From Schistocerca nitens (Eukaryota > Arthropoda > Insecta > Orthoptera > Acrididae): DNA of 64,000 nt. Positions 46,079 through 57,624 of the stretch are shown piece by piece. The DNA is taken from contig NC_064621.1 in the NCBI RefSeq assembly GCF_023898315.1, positions 135,034,521 to 135,098,520 of the forward strand, read 5' to 3'. Position 1 is the stretch's first letter. The number at the start of each line of letters is the position of its first letter. Below the pieces are notes generated by a model that did no database searches, was not told where the DNA came from, and saw only the letters and a list, made by a program, of their open reading frames with translations. The position numbers were made by a program, and so were the translations under genes.

Positions 46079-46276
46079 GGCCGGCCGCGGTGGCCGTGCG
46101 TTTCTAGGCACTCCAGTCCGGAACCGCGCTGCTGCTTCGGTCGCAGGTTCGAATCCTGCCTCGGGCATGGGTGTGTGTGATGTCCTTAGGTTAGTTAGGT
46201 TTAAGTAGTTCTAAGTTCTAGGGGACTGATGACCACAGCAGTTGAGTCCCATAGTGCTCAGAGCCATTTGAACCAT
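46079..46276 (+). mobile_element. tRNA-derived SINE (head type 1) inside LTR element 2
   Basis: Full-length copy starting GGCCGGCCGCGGTGGCC. The 11-bp TSD TTAGGTTGACT is at 46068-46078 and 46277-46287. The matching position in copy 1 (about 13848) has no insertion, so this SINE arrived after the two copies separated. Confidence 0.95.
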
Positions 46277-46946
46277 TTAGGTTGACTATACTACGTAACC
46301 AGTATGTAACTTGTGGTATATTACATTGTTTTTCTTCTCAGTTTTATTTCTCTGTAGGTTTGATGTATATTTTAGAGTACTGATATGGAGCCTGACTTCT
46401 ACGTGTAACTAGTGTACACAATTTTTTTCTTTTGTTGATTTTCTTTTGTATTTAGACTTTGCTTTGTAAAGGTTTTTACAACGCAATTTATGAATGTCAG
46501 ATTACTTGTTCTGTGTTTGGACAGTGAGCTATTTAAAATTTCATGAGTACAATTAGTATTTTTCTTAGTTGTCATAGAATTAGTGAAGTTTGGATCACTC
46601 CTAAAAATAACGGAGATCCCGGTAACTAAGCAAATTTTTATCTCACCATTATTTTTTATTTGTATGATGTAATATTTTATTTGTCATTTGGATTGTTGTA
46701 AATATGTATGTGTACGTTACTCCGGATTGTGGAGAGTACAATAATGCAACAACTGTGTCAATAATTTGGTAAAGTAACAGCATTTGGTCGTCTATTTGAG
46801 GTCACCAGGGGCTAAGGTCTCCTCCTGGTTATTTTGATGGCATGCTGCGTTTATTCTAATACAGCTTTGTTAAAAAAATGTTCGGAACTTTCCTCACATT
46901 GCAAGGACAGTACCGTGCCATTTTTTTCTGCATAGGTAGCCGGTGG

Positions 46947-48841
46947 TGAAAGGGTACAGTACCGCCTGACATTGAAAATAGGTACAACATACTTCATTAT
47001 TTTTGTCAGAACAACACATTTTTTTTGTAAAATAACTCAATTTCAATTAATACAGCGAAGCCGGATACCAGTGTGGGAAAGAATGACAATTTATTTATTT
47101 AATTAATCACATGTGCACTCCCACAAGGTAAATCCGTACATCCAGTTTGGTGAGATCTGTGAAATGAATGAATGTATGGTCGTCTGCTAACCGCAGATAG
47201 TGAATGTGAATATATGATCATCTTTGAGACGATCCTTTGGCCACCTTTGGTGGGGCCAAAGAGATGAAATTTACCTGAGCTTTGAGCGCCTGAAATGTGG
47301 CTGACCAATACGGTAGCAAGGTGCTCCCCCACTTCAGCAGAGGTGCGAGAGGACCTCGAGAACGGCCATGTTTCAGCACTCTGCCGCTGGATCTTGTGCT
47401 GGTAAGACCTTTTTTAGTTGTGCTCCGTAATGACAAAAGAGTGGAGACATGGTATGCATGTGGAATATTTAAGAGTAGTTTGAAATAATAATTTCTCTAT
47501 TTCAGGAACTTTTGTGGGGAGAATTAAATGTCAGGCAGGTAATATTAATGGGATTGTAGTAATCTTCGGCAGTGGCCAACGGTCACAATGAAACCACATG
47601 TAGCAATAAGTTGAAATACTTCCGTGTGCTTAAGTTAAGCTGAATTACTAGCGTGTGTATAATAAGTTGAAATATTTAAGAAATAGCGTGTGTACCGTAA
47701 GTTGAAATATTTAAGAAATGGCGTGTGCAGGACTTGAAATTAGAGACGAGTACTTCCACGTGGTGAGCACTGTGTGAGTCTCAATCTGTGTATGAGACAA
47801 AGGATAAAGAGAAGTACTCGTCCATGGTATCAGTTGAGGACTCGCGTGTGTGATGAATATGTTCTTAATATTACTTTGCGTGATATGATTCCGTGTGACG
47901 CCAGATTCAAACTCTGAGAGAGAAGCAAGGTGAGTCGGCCGTCTATCCAGCAACGCCACTTGGCTTGCATTGCACAGGAAGACGTGCAAATATCTCCAGA
48001 GTTCATAGTAGGAAAGTAGAATTACAAAGTGGGGCAGTGTCGTGTGAAACTGGGATAAATACTAATTGAAGTGGGAAAGCTGAAAGTGATAGTGTTGTGA
48101 CCACTTAGTGTTTTGCATTCCATGTCGTAGTGTGGTGTATGTCATGTAATTTGGGTATGTGTGGTTTGCATGGGAGAGTAGCAAGGTAGTTTCAAAAGAT
48201 TAGTGGGTTATGCTTGTTCCTTCGGTACCGCTCGGTCTGGAGGAAAGTTCCGTGATGATGATTGTGAGAGTCGAAGTGTGAGGTATAATAAAAGATCCAC
48301 CATCCTATCCAGAAAGTGCACTGTAGCGTTAAATAATTTACGAGACCATAATATAGAGATTCACCAATGTAAAGCCATGCCCACTGGGCGGAATTTCTCA
48401 TGTGTTATTGTTGTAGGTTATAGAATTTGTGTGTTTAGGTTAGAGAATTTATCGGAATAAATAAGATAGTGAAAAGAAAAAGATTGGTGGACTTTTCCTT
48501 CGAATTGTATGTTGTCATAATGTCCCGAATTTATAATGTGTGCGCCATTCATATTCAGTGCGGTGGCCACGTGTTGACAATAGCCGTTAAATAAAAAAGA
48601 AAGAAAATGTGGTATTGCCAGTGCGTAGTGTACAGTCAGAGTTCTGTAAATTACTGATAGTCAGATGCGTGTTTCCGTTGTGTATTAATCATATAGGAGG
48701 ATAACTTGTAACTTAAGTATGAGTACTAGAGTTCATGTTACTCGATAAATAAGAATGAATCCACTCGCTTGGCAGACCACTCATCTTGCAGGCCTGACTG
48801 CTTGATGCCACAGTATGAGCAAGGCATGTGGGTGCCTCTCA
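46947..48841 (+). repeat. 3' LTR of element 2
   Basis: This 1,895-bp repeat starts TGAAAGGGTACAG and ends GTGCCTCTCA, then the TSD ACAG. It contains the short tandem array at 47649-47729. It is nearly identical to 37860-39752. Confidence 0.92.
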
Positions 48842-49021
48842 ACAGGACGGGTTTTACTTTGTTGACATGAAGGTCTTCAGTCACATTATCTGTGTGGATA
48901 AATACGTAATAGTCACTCCACTTCTGCACTACTGGCCATTAAAATTGCTACACAAAGAAGAAATGCAGATGATAAACTGGTATGCATTGGACAAATATAT
49001 TATACTAGAACTGAGATGTGA

Positions 49022-50305
49022 TTACATTTTCACGCAGTTTGGGTGCATAGATCCTGAGAAATCGGTACCCAGAACAACCACATCTGGCCATAATACGGCC
49101 TTGATACGCCTGGGCATTGAGTCAAACACAGCTTGGATGGCATGTACGGGTACAGCTGCCCATGCAGCTTCAACAAGATACCACAGTTCATCAAGAGTAG
49201 TTACTAGCGTACTGTGACGAGCCAGTTGCTCGGCCACTATTGACCAGACGTTTTCAATTGGTGATAGATCTAGAGAATGTGCTGGCCAGGGCAGCAGTCG
49301 AACATTTTCTGTATCCAGAAAGGCCCGTACAGGACCTGCAACATGCGGTCGTGCATTATCCTGCTGAAATGTAGGGTTTCGCAGGGATCGAATGAAGGGT
49401 AGAGCCACGGGTCGTAACACATCTGAAATGTAACGTCCACTGTTCAAAGTGCCGTCAATGCGAACAAGAGGTGACCGAGACGTGTAACCAATGGCACCCC
49501 ATACCATCAGGCCGGGTGATACGCCAGTATGGCGATGACAAATACAGGCTTCAAATGGTTCAAATGGCTCTGAGCACTATGGGATTTAACATCTATGGAC
49601 ATCAGTCCCCTAGAACTTAAACCTAACTAACCTAAGGATAGCACATAGCACCCAGTCATCACGATGCAGAGAAAATCCCTAACCCCGCCCGGAATCGAAC
49701 CCGGGAACCCGGGCGTGGGAAGCGAGAACGCTACCGCACGACCACGAGCTGTGGACATACACGCTTCCAAAGTTCGTCCACCACGATGTCGCCAAACACG
49801 GATGCGACCATCATGATGTTGTAAACAGAACCTGGATTCATGCGAAAAAATGACGTTTTGCCATTCGTGCACCCAGGTTCGTCGTTGAGTACAGCCTCGC
49901 AGGCGCTCCTGTCTATGATGCAGTGTCAGGGGCAAATGCAACCATGGTCTCCGAGCTGATAGTCCATGTTGCTGCAAACGTGGTCGAACTGTTCCTGCAG
50001 ATGGTAGTTGTCTTGCAAACGTCCCCATCTGTTGACCCAGGGATCGAGACGTGGCTGCACGATCCGTTACAGCCATGCAGATAAGATGCCTGTCATCTAG
50101 ACTGCTGCCATTGGGATCCAGCACGGCGTTCAGTATTGCTCTCCTGAACCCACCGATTCCATATTCTGCTAACAGTCATTGGATCTCGACCGACTCGAGC
50201 AGCAATGTCGCGATACGATAAACAGCAATCGCGATACGCTGCAATCCGACCTTAATCAAAGTCGGAAACGTGATGGTACGCATTTCTCCTCCTTACACGA
50301 GGCAT
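49022..50305 (-). pseudogene. Tc1-like transposase, broken (family A copy 2)
   Basis: It starts MPRVRRRNAYHH at 50305, with the HTH (YRDCCLSYRDIAARVGRD, TVSRIWNRW) interrupted by a stop. The middle part is frameshifted. The catalytic half at 49022-49541 is open: MVWGAIGYTSRSPL, QQDNARPH (second D) and LSPIENVW (E). A SINE separates the two halves near the first-D region. It is inactive. Confidence 0.88.
49553..49756 (-). mobile_element. SINE with Gly-like tRNA head (type 3), full length
   Basis: On the minus strand: CAGCTCGTGGTCGTGCGGTA (A-box region), TTCTCGCTTCCCACG, CCCGGGTTCGATTCCGGGC (B box), TCTCTGCATCGTGATGACTGG and then the common CCTTAGGTTAGTTTAGG-type tail. The head resembles tRNA-Gly. 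The TSD is imperfect, ATACAGGCTTC / ATACACGCTTC, at 49542-49552 and 49757-49767. Confidence 0.88.
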
Positions 50306-50538
50306 CACAACAACGTTTCACCAGGCAACGCCAGTAAACTGCTGTTTGTGTATGAGAAATCGGTTGGAAACTTTCCTCATGTGAGCATGTTGTAGGTGTC
50401 GTCACCGGCGACAACCTTGTGTGAATGTTCTGAAAAGCTAATCATTTGCACATCACAGCATTTTCTTCCTGTCGGTTAAATTTCGCGTCTGTAGCACGTC
50501 ATCTTCGTGGTGTAGCAATTTTAATGGCCAGTAGTGTA

Positions 50539-52253
50539 CACTATATCAAAAAGGCAAACTCAGCATCAAAACGTGGTGCGGTTTTTAGAAGGTCCAGTAT
50601 GGCAATAGTACAATAGTACAACGCACTCTTTCGATGGATACTTCGAAAGTCTTGGAACACGACGCTGTTCGGACAGTCGTGGTTCAGACGTAAACGACGA
50701 GGTATTTCTGTGCTGTTTTATTTCTCCAAATAATTATTTTGTAGTTAAAGTATATCGCAGCATGACTATTTTCGTCCTTTCGCATTGAATGTTGTCGATA
50801 ATAATAACAATTAATTTTTAAGTCACCATCGTTACCCATTCTGCACAGAGTACCGTTACATTGACTAGAATGCACAGCGTGCTGGAGAGTGCACACGTCT
50901 ACAGGGGCTTATGCCTGATTTTCCGCATATTCTGTTACTATTATACCAGCAGTTGCCTCACGTATTAATCATTCATCTTTTGTTTAAATAATGAACCTCG
51001 CTTACCTAATTATCGAAAGTTGCCACGTAGCGACATGAAGATTTTTCTATGACTCTCCATCTATTAGAATCTTCGATTCTCTTTCCTTGACTCTTGTTTA
51101 TGTTTTACGTACGACATGAATTAGGTTCAGTATAAAATCAGTCAATCCATCGAATTTTTTCTTAAATACATTTACAGGTGCACAATCCATGCCTGTTACA
51201 TTGAGAAGGGCACCACGTTAACACTAAATGACAGTTAACGGACCTTTGATCAACGAACCACATGACTAACATTTAACAGTATGTGTGACAGGGCAACAAC
51301 TTGTAATAGGGCTTCATTTGGCCTCCGAATAGTGGTGTTACGTTTGCTTATTTATCGAATGAGAATTCGCGTTTTAGATCGATCATGTATTTTAACCTAC
51401 GCAAAAATTCATCTCCGTCAGCAGAGAAGTTCAGTAACTTAGTTGTATATATTCGCAGCTTCCTTTCGAGTTCGGTTTTCCTCACCAGCTCAGAAACTAA
51501 CTGAAAAATTGATGAAAGCTCTATTTTTTGCTAACATGATAAACAAAAGGTTTTGGAGAAGAGCGGGGATACCGACAGTCTTTAATTTGTTCTGTTTTAA
51601 GTGACATCAGATAAATCAAACATTATCCACAGATCACCAAAGAGAATATAAAGTTCCAAAAAGTCACCACAAAATTCTTTTCTCACATAAAATATTTTTA
51701 TACTCACCGAAAAGTCACCATCCGTTTAAAATATTCTGTAATTTATTCCGCTGTCTCCTCTGGTTCTAAAAAAAGTATCATTTTATGAAAATGATTTTGA
51801 CCTCCTTAATAAGTCAGTCTACTATTTTTATATGCCATTAAATGCACATAAATGAATATCTGCAGCTTGGGAGTACTATTAACTTCTATTCACTTTGATG
51901 TTAATCTGATGGGTTCCCTGTAACCTTTCAGAATAACAGAAAGCAAGAAATTACATCAAATAATTCTTTTCCTAATGATCCAAGATTACGGGGACAATAC
52001 GCGAGCCTTTCACTGAAGAAACTTCTTGAATTCTTCCGGTGATGAGCCGGATCAGAAGTTATATAAAAATAAAAATAAATTTGTGACTCTACACAATGTT
52101 GCATTAATGTTACGCGAAAATTTCATAAAATTTGTTTCAGTGATTACAACAAAAACTGTCAATGTGCTGTGGTACACTGAACTTTTTGAAGTAGTTCAAA
52201 AATTTTAAATTTTAATCTACCCAGTAGTCGATGGAACACTGGCACATGCAGAT
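50539..52253. other. Unclassified AT-rich sequence
   Basis: About 1.7 kb with no recognised element ends, tRNA-like modules or protein motifs. This may be low-copy DNA. Confidence 0.45.
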
Positions 52254-52265
52254 AGAACTTCTCTT

Positions 52266-52581
52266 GCCAGAATGAGATTTTCACTCTGCAGCGGAGTGTG
52301 CGCTGATATGAAACTTCCTGGCAGATTAAAACTGTGTGCCCGACCGAGACACGAACTCGGGACCTTTGCCTTTCTCTGCCAAGTGCTCTACCATCCGAGC
52401 TACCGAAGCTTCTGCAAAGTTTGGAAGGTAGGAGACGAGATACTGGCAGAAGTAAAGCTGTGAGGACCGGGCGTGAGTCGTGCTTCGGTAGCTCGGATGG
52501 TAGAGCACTTGCCCTCGAAAGGCAAAGGTCCCGAGTTCGAGTCTCGGTCGGGCACACAGTTTTAATCTGGCAGGAACTTTC
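52266..52581. mobile_element. Head-to-head tRNA-like SINE dimer (inverted)
   Basis: The left half reads on minus and the right half on plus. Each has GGTAGCTCGGATGGTAGAGC (A box) and GAGTTCGAGTCTC or GAGTTCGTGTCTC (B box), followed outward by GGGCACACAGTTTTAATCTG. The two heads face each other across about 70 bp of unrelated linker, so the Pol III-like promoters point outward. The TSD AGAACTTCTCTT is at 52254-52265 and 52582-52593. A second example is at 62191-62648. Confidence 0.85.
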
Positions 52582-52593
52582 AGAACTTCTCTT

Positions 52594-53019
52594 TTCCGAA
52601 CCGACATCTGTCCTTCAGCGAATGTCACCGTAACTGGTATAGCATTAGCGTCGCTGTTCATAAAAATGTAGGTATGTGGGATGTCTATTGTCGGTGTGTG
52701 CCACACATACGTGTTTATGTGCAGAAAACGTCAAGGATACTGTTTCAGATTTCATTGACGAGTCTGGACGACATCCATTTTTCCATTAGCAAATAACATG
52801 AGATCCGATGTTATTACAACCAAATCGAGCACATTAGCATATCAGCAAGACTGCAGTCCACAGTTGCCCCCCATTACATCTCAGCGTCGAAGGACGAATG
52901 ACATCAGCTCTCTCTCTTTCCCTGCAGCTTTTATCAATGTTACCACAAGTGTGCCGGAGCCAAGAAAGATTGCTTTGCAGACGAATATAAGGTATTCTGT
53001 TAGTCCCGTCTGATTTACC
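52594..53019. other. Unclassified sequence
   Basis: Nothing recognised between the SINE dimer and the next SINE. Confidence 0.4.
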
Positions 53020-53031
53020 AGGGGCATTGCG

Positions 53032-53222
53032 GCTCTGGCTCTGAGCACTATGGGACTCAACATCTTAGGTCATAAGTCCCCTAGAACTTAGAACTACTTA
53101 AACCCAACTAACCTAAGAACATCACACACACCCATGCCCGAGGCAGGATTCGAACCTGCGATCGTAGCAGTCCCGCGGTTCCGGACTGCAGCGCCAGAAC
53201 CGCTAGACCACCGCGGCCGGCT
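53032..53222 (-). mobile_element. tRNA-derived SINE (head type 1), full length
   Basis: Minus-strand GCCGGCCGCGGTGGTCTAG, GGTTCGAATCCTGCC and shared tail. The 12-bp TSD AGGGGCATTGCG is at 53020-53031 and 53223-53234. Confidence 0.94.
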
Positions 53223-53234
53223 AGGGGCATTGCG

Positions 53235-54860
53235 TTTTAAAACGTTTATCTTTACTTAAGCTGTCCTCGCATGACACGTATTTCTCATCGTGAAACACGC
53301 CAAACATGATTTTTCCACGATGCGATACGAGATGGTACATCCTCACCCGACTTGCGAACACAGCGCTCTCCAGTGGTAGTTGTCGCCAATATCTGACACA
53401 CAAACCACTCAGTTTGTGTACGAAAATGAACGCGTGCAAAAATAGCTGCCTGCGTCATCTACGTTAACGATTGCTTGCGATGAGCGGACAAAATGGCGAA
53501 GAAGATTGTGAACCGATGGCTTGAACAACAAATTGTGTTAATACACACATTAAAAAAATATACATTGTCAGCCTTGAGGAATAATTAACTCCACTCCAAC
53601 GCGTTTTACATTTTCACCGGACATCTCGGCGGCCCAGCAGTGTTTATTATGGTAATCGTTTCTTACAGCATTACACACACACTGATCCTCTTCCACTGCA
53701 TCTAGTAGAACGCTCATTTTCTGTTAACTAACTGTATAGATTGTGATTGGTGAACTGCAGCTGTGATTTAAATTGGTGATTTATTTAGGTACAATATTCG
53801 CTTCTTTGAATCTTTTACGAATTATTTTGTAGCCATTGCAGGCTCATCATTAGATGGAAGTGTTACAGGAACTTTACATACTGGACCATGAGCAGCTAGA
53901 CTCTGTGGTCGTGGTGTTAGTGTATATGATGGAAATTCGGTTACCGGTAACGAAAGTTTATGAAACGTAAGGATATTTACGTTTTAGGATACTTACACTG
54001 CACTGCCTCGTAGAATCCATGACAAATTCATTCTGACAATGTAAATTTTGCAGATTACACATCCACATACACAGTCCTTAGCTGCACTTGGTTTTACATT
54101 CATTCGCAGTAAGTAAACACTGCACGTGCATACCAAAAATGTGAATGTGCTAGATATCACACTTTGTCACATCGCTGCCTTTGAGTAAAGATGGGCTACG
54201 TTGCAAAATAAATATGTCGGATGTAAGTGAGCACGGCACGTGGCAGATATGTTCATACGTTGACAATAAACGTGCAACATACGCCAGAAGGATACACAAA
54301 GGATAAACAAACGAAATACAAAATTTGCTACATATTTAAAGAATTAATGTTTTCTGCCATATGTGACAGAGCTATTCTTCTTAGACCCATGACAACATGT
54401 CCCGAAAGAACACTGATAGATTTTAGGGCAAGTTCTTTGTAGAGAAATAAGTAAAAATTGTGTAGTAAACTTGGTCTCTAAAATGAATACTGCAAGAGGT
54501 ATGAGCTCTTGTTCATATTCGATAGTGTGAAACAGATCTCTTTACTGCAGGGTCTTTGATAGCCATATTTTGTGAGGAGGAAGTACTGACCAAAACGAAA
54601 CCAAAATATATAGTGAAAACGGAGTCTAAACTTCCGAGGTGCCGGGGCTAGCAGTGTATTTAACACTAAATTCTTCTAGAATCTACATATGTAAATTATG
54701 CTCTAAGCCCCCCCTATCCTAACTCCGACTTTTGCTGTTGCACATGGATTAAAAAGAAACGCGAACTGACTGTAATCGACCCTGCAAGTGGAGTAGAAAA
54801 GAGTTTGGCACCTGCAATAATTTCATTTGATAAATAAGTTAAATAAAGGAAAGTTTCATT
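53235..54860. other. Unclassified AT-rich sequence
   Basis: No recognised coding sequence. The segment at about 54479-54545 (GTTCATATTCGATAGTGTG and neighbours) recurs in diverged form at about 56365-56430, so it is part of a dispersed repeat. Confidence 0.4.
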
Positions 54861-56340
54861 AACGTAGTGAGAAATGATAGGGTTGCTCTACCGATTAACA
54901 GAATGAAAGTTCTGTCCAAAATAACAACATGATTTATTATAACTCAAAATAATAAACAAATACGCATGAAACATTTACAATACATTACATTGGCACAAAT
55001 TGGATACTCAAATAAATGCTGTGAAGGTGAAGTTGTCCCTAAACTAGATTGTGACATTTATGACAAAGTGGTATGTGGAGCCAATTCCTTGCAACTCAAG
55101 TCTTAAGAGAGACACACAGCCAACCCAACATTAATTGCTGCTACAGTAGTGAGAATTCAGACAATGAACACGCAAGACAGAACAAAGTTAGAAAAAGACG
55201 AACAGGCGCGCTCTGCTTAGCTCTGATTATCACCTAGGAAAATCCCTATCTGCCGGTGCTGCGGACATACATTACCAAACTGTCTTCTTAACTCCAAGAA
55301 CACGATCTGACGTACCAGAGGCGATGGCTGGTTGCTTCGACGTCCCGTCGTGGTGATGATAATGTCGCGAGTATAGCCCGAAACTAATTATCCTGGTCTG
55401 GTTGTTCCAGACTAAAGACTTCCTAGCAATACAAATGCGCCTCTGAGGGAGACAAAGAAGGCTCGCCACACAATCACTGATGGTACAGTGATTGATTTTA
55501 ACAAGCGAAGTCACACTGTAACTCCGATAGAGTCAACTTTAGCCAAAACTGCTCAAGACAGACAACATAGGCCGCTTGTACGCAGAACGCTCAATTGCCA
55601 ACTGTACTCGGAATGTTACATTGAAGTCGAAACTTCAGCAACTTCGTTAAACAGTTACAATCAAATAAAAGTATATTAGACAGCCAACGGAAGTCAGGCT
55701 GTCCAGAGCAGCGAGAGCTCAGTCTTGTAACCTACTCCGACCGAAAGGCGAGAGCCGAGCCCCCACAAGAGCACCCGTACAAACCGAACACAGAACATTC
55801 CCGCCCCCACGACAGTGGCCGTGGTTAACTGTTCCAATCAGCAACTCGAAAACTGGTGGAAAATTCCACTCTATCGCCGGAGCACTACCATTCCACCAAT
55901 GGAGATTCTTGGCGCCAGTTTCTGCGCCGATTTTGCTACGTCACGGAGCTATGCCCTGAGCAAGCCAATCACAGTTACTATTTTGCAGAAAGCGCGGGAA
56001 TTTGCCCGCCAAAACTGCCTGGGTGCACAAGTCATTCCCACGCCTCGCTGGTAGCCTACCAGAAAGTGTTTTCGCTAAGTTTCTGCGAAGTAACGGAACC
56101 TCTAGCCCAGCCGCTACTTCAGGCCCCTGCGGGCATTTCTTTTGACAATGTCAGCGTCTGGAAAGCATTCACTCGACTCGCTCACACCAGTCGGCTTACC
56201 CTTTCAAGATCAGCAGAGCCCGCCTGTCACCGGACCACCTGGGTGACGAGAGACACTGTGTGGGAAGTCCGCGTGTGAAGGAATAGCAACTTTTCACCGC
56301 ATGCAATTAGAGAGGAAAATCGTAAGATAGAAATATGAGA
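54861..56340. other. Possible LTR-like or repeat-derived block, unresolved
   Basis: Composition changes from AT-rich (54861-55200) to GC- and CpG-richer (55700-56280). GTTGCT near 54892 and AGCAAC near 56284 are inverted, but no TSD or TG...CA pair fits. Overlapping open frames at 55815-56278 show no domain. It may be a diverged solo LTR in either orientation. Confidence 0.3.
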
Positions 56341-56550
56341 GGGGGCTCATGCCACCTCTTGAACTGCATACTTTAAGGGCTATTAGCCCTCGTTCATCTT
56401 CGCCAGTGTGAAACACATCTCTTCCTCTGATCAAATGTTCATAATTTTTAACAACCCATTAGACATTTTTTTTCTTGTTTTCGTCCATACTGAGTCCCAA
56501 TAAAATATGAAAAGCAGTGACTTCGCAATAGAAGAAATATATTTCATAGT

Positions 56551-56755
56551 TCAAAATGTTCAGATGTGTGTGAAATCTTATGGGAGTTAACTGCATAGGT
56601 CATCAGTCCCTAAGCTTACACACTACTTAACCTAAATTGTCCTAAGGACAAACACACACACCCATGACCGAGGGAGGACTGGAACCTCCGCCGGGACCAG
56701 CCGCACAGTCCATGACAGCATCGCCGTAGACCGCTCGGATAATCCCACACGGCTG
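56551..56755 (-). mobile_element. tRNA-derived SINE (head type 2), full length
   Basis: Minus-strand order: GCCGTGTGGGATTATCCGAG, GGTTCCAGTCCTCC (B box), GGTCATGGGTGTGTGTG, TTGTCCTAAGG-type join, tail ending CATAAGATTTCACACAC. The 9-bp TSD TTTCATAGT is at 56542-56550 and 56756-56764. Confidence 0.9.
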
Positions 56756-56764
56756 TTTCATAGT

Positions 56765-57319
56765 ATCGGAGATGAACAAATGCTCCTATCTCTCAACGTA
56801 TGCGCTTTAGACCCTTGTTTTCTGTATATTTTTTCTCGTTTTGCTGTAAGAAACCTTTGAGTAAAGTTTGTCCGTGTTGTTATGGGACACCATGTACATA
56901 ATAAGGAACAAAACGGTTGTGAGTAAACACTCAGTTGTTACACGAATAAAAGAGTAACAATATATCCAGGAGTATGATCATATCTATTATTTTTTCTTTT
57001 CTGAGGTTCTTTGGTATCAGGATTTTGGATGTAAATGTTTTATACTGGTTAAGCTTCTTCGTTAAGGATTTTTTGAGGTGATTATAGTTTGTGAATCTAG
57101 AGGTTTAACTATTCAAGGAGATCCATCTGTAACCACTTGTCTGCAATGTGTAACACGACAATGTTGTTGTTGATGTCGCTGTTCGTCGTCCAGTATTATT
57201 AGTCTGCATTCATTAGTTCAAAAAAAATCGAAAAATCGCACTCCTCAACGGAGTTTTATGCAAAACGTCGAATATTCAGAAACTTCTATGAAGTTGATAA
57301 GTAAGTCCTAGACTAATTT
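56765..57319. other. Unclassified AT-rich sequence
   Basis: Nothing recognised. Confidence 0.4.
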
Positions 57320-57508
57320 AGAAGAGACGGGTTCGATTCCCGGCCGGGTTGGGGATTTTCTCCGCCCGGGGACTGGATGTTTGTGTTGTCCTCCTCATTT
57401 CATCATCATTCGGCAAAATGGTGCGACTGGACTGTGAAAACATTGGGAATATGAACCGATGCTGATGCCTGCACTGTTGAGCGTCCCACAAGCCAATACC
57501 ACCACCAC
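57320..57508 (+). mobile_element. tRNA-derived SINE (head type 4), 5'-truncated
   Basis: It starts in the T-arm (ACGGGTTCGATTCCCGGCC), then TTTTCTCCGCCCGGGGACTGG and GTCCTCCTCATTTCATCATC, ending in a CCACCACCATCA stretch. It is related to 23626-23850. It ends just before the Tc1 element at 57520. Confidence 0.8.
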
Positions 57509-57624
57509 CATCATTACTACACTACTGGCCATTGAAGAAATGCACCATTGAAGAAATGCAGATGATAAATGGGTATTCTTTGTACAAATATGCTAGAACT
57601 GACATGTTGTTGTTGTTGTGGTCT

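Larger units (their letters stand above)
42598..46946 (+). other. Long non-coding internal tail of LTR element 2
   Basis: Collinear with 10529-14497 of copy 1, with scattered substitutions and small indels plus a SINE (46079-46276). It contains the tandem ACGTGA-type repeats, the 190-bp duplication and the GC-rich island in the same order. No ORF is convincing. Confidence 0.7.
37860..48841 (+). mobile_element. Non-autonomous Ty3/Gypsy-like LTR retrotransposon, copy 2
   Basis: This is the same family and orientation as copy 1, with full-length LTRs at 37860-39752 and 46947-48841. ACAG is duplicated at 37856-37859 and 48842-48845. Internal order: gag-like ORF with one stop (39996-41843), integrase tail (42445-42597), then about 4.3 kb of non-coding sequence with a later SINE insertion (46079-46276). 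RT, protease, RNase H and the integrase core are missing exactly as in copy 1. Confidence 0.92.
48928..50536 (-). mobile_element. Tc1-like DNA transposon, copy 2 of family A
   Basis: Ends CACTACTGGCCATT (48928) and its complement at 50536. TA follows at 50537-50538; the left flank is TG, so the left TA has mutated. It starts 86 bp after LTR element 2. A type 3 SINE (49553-49756) splits the transposase. Confidence 0.9.

Noticed and set aside
52490-52556. Functional tRNA gene
   Set aside because: A tRNA-like fold is partly possible, but the loop lacks the U before the anticodon and the sequence is part of an inverted mobile unit with TSDs.
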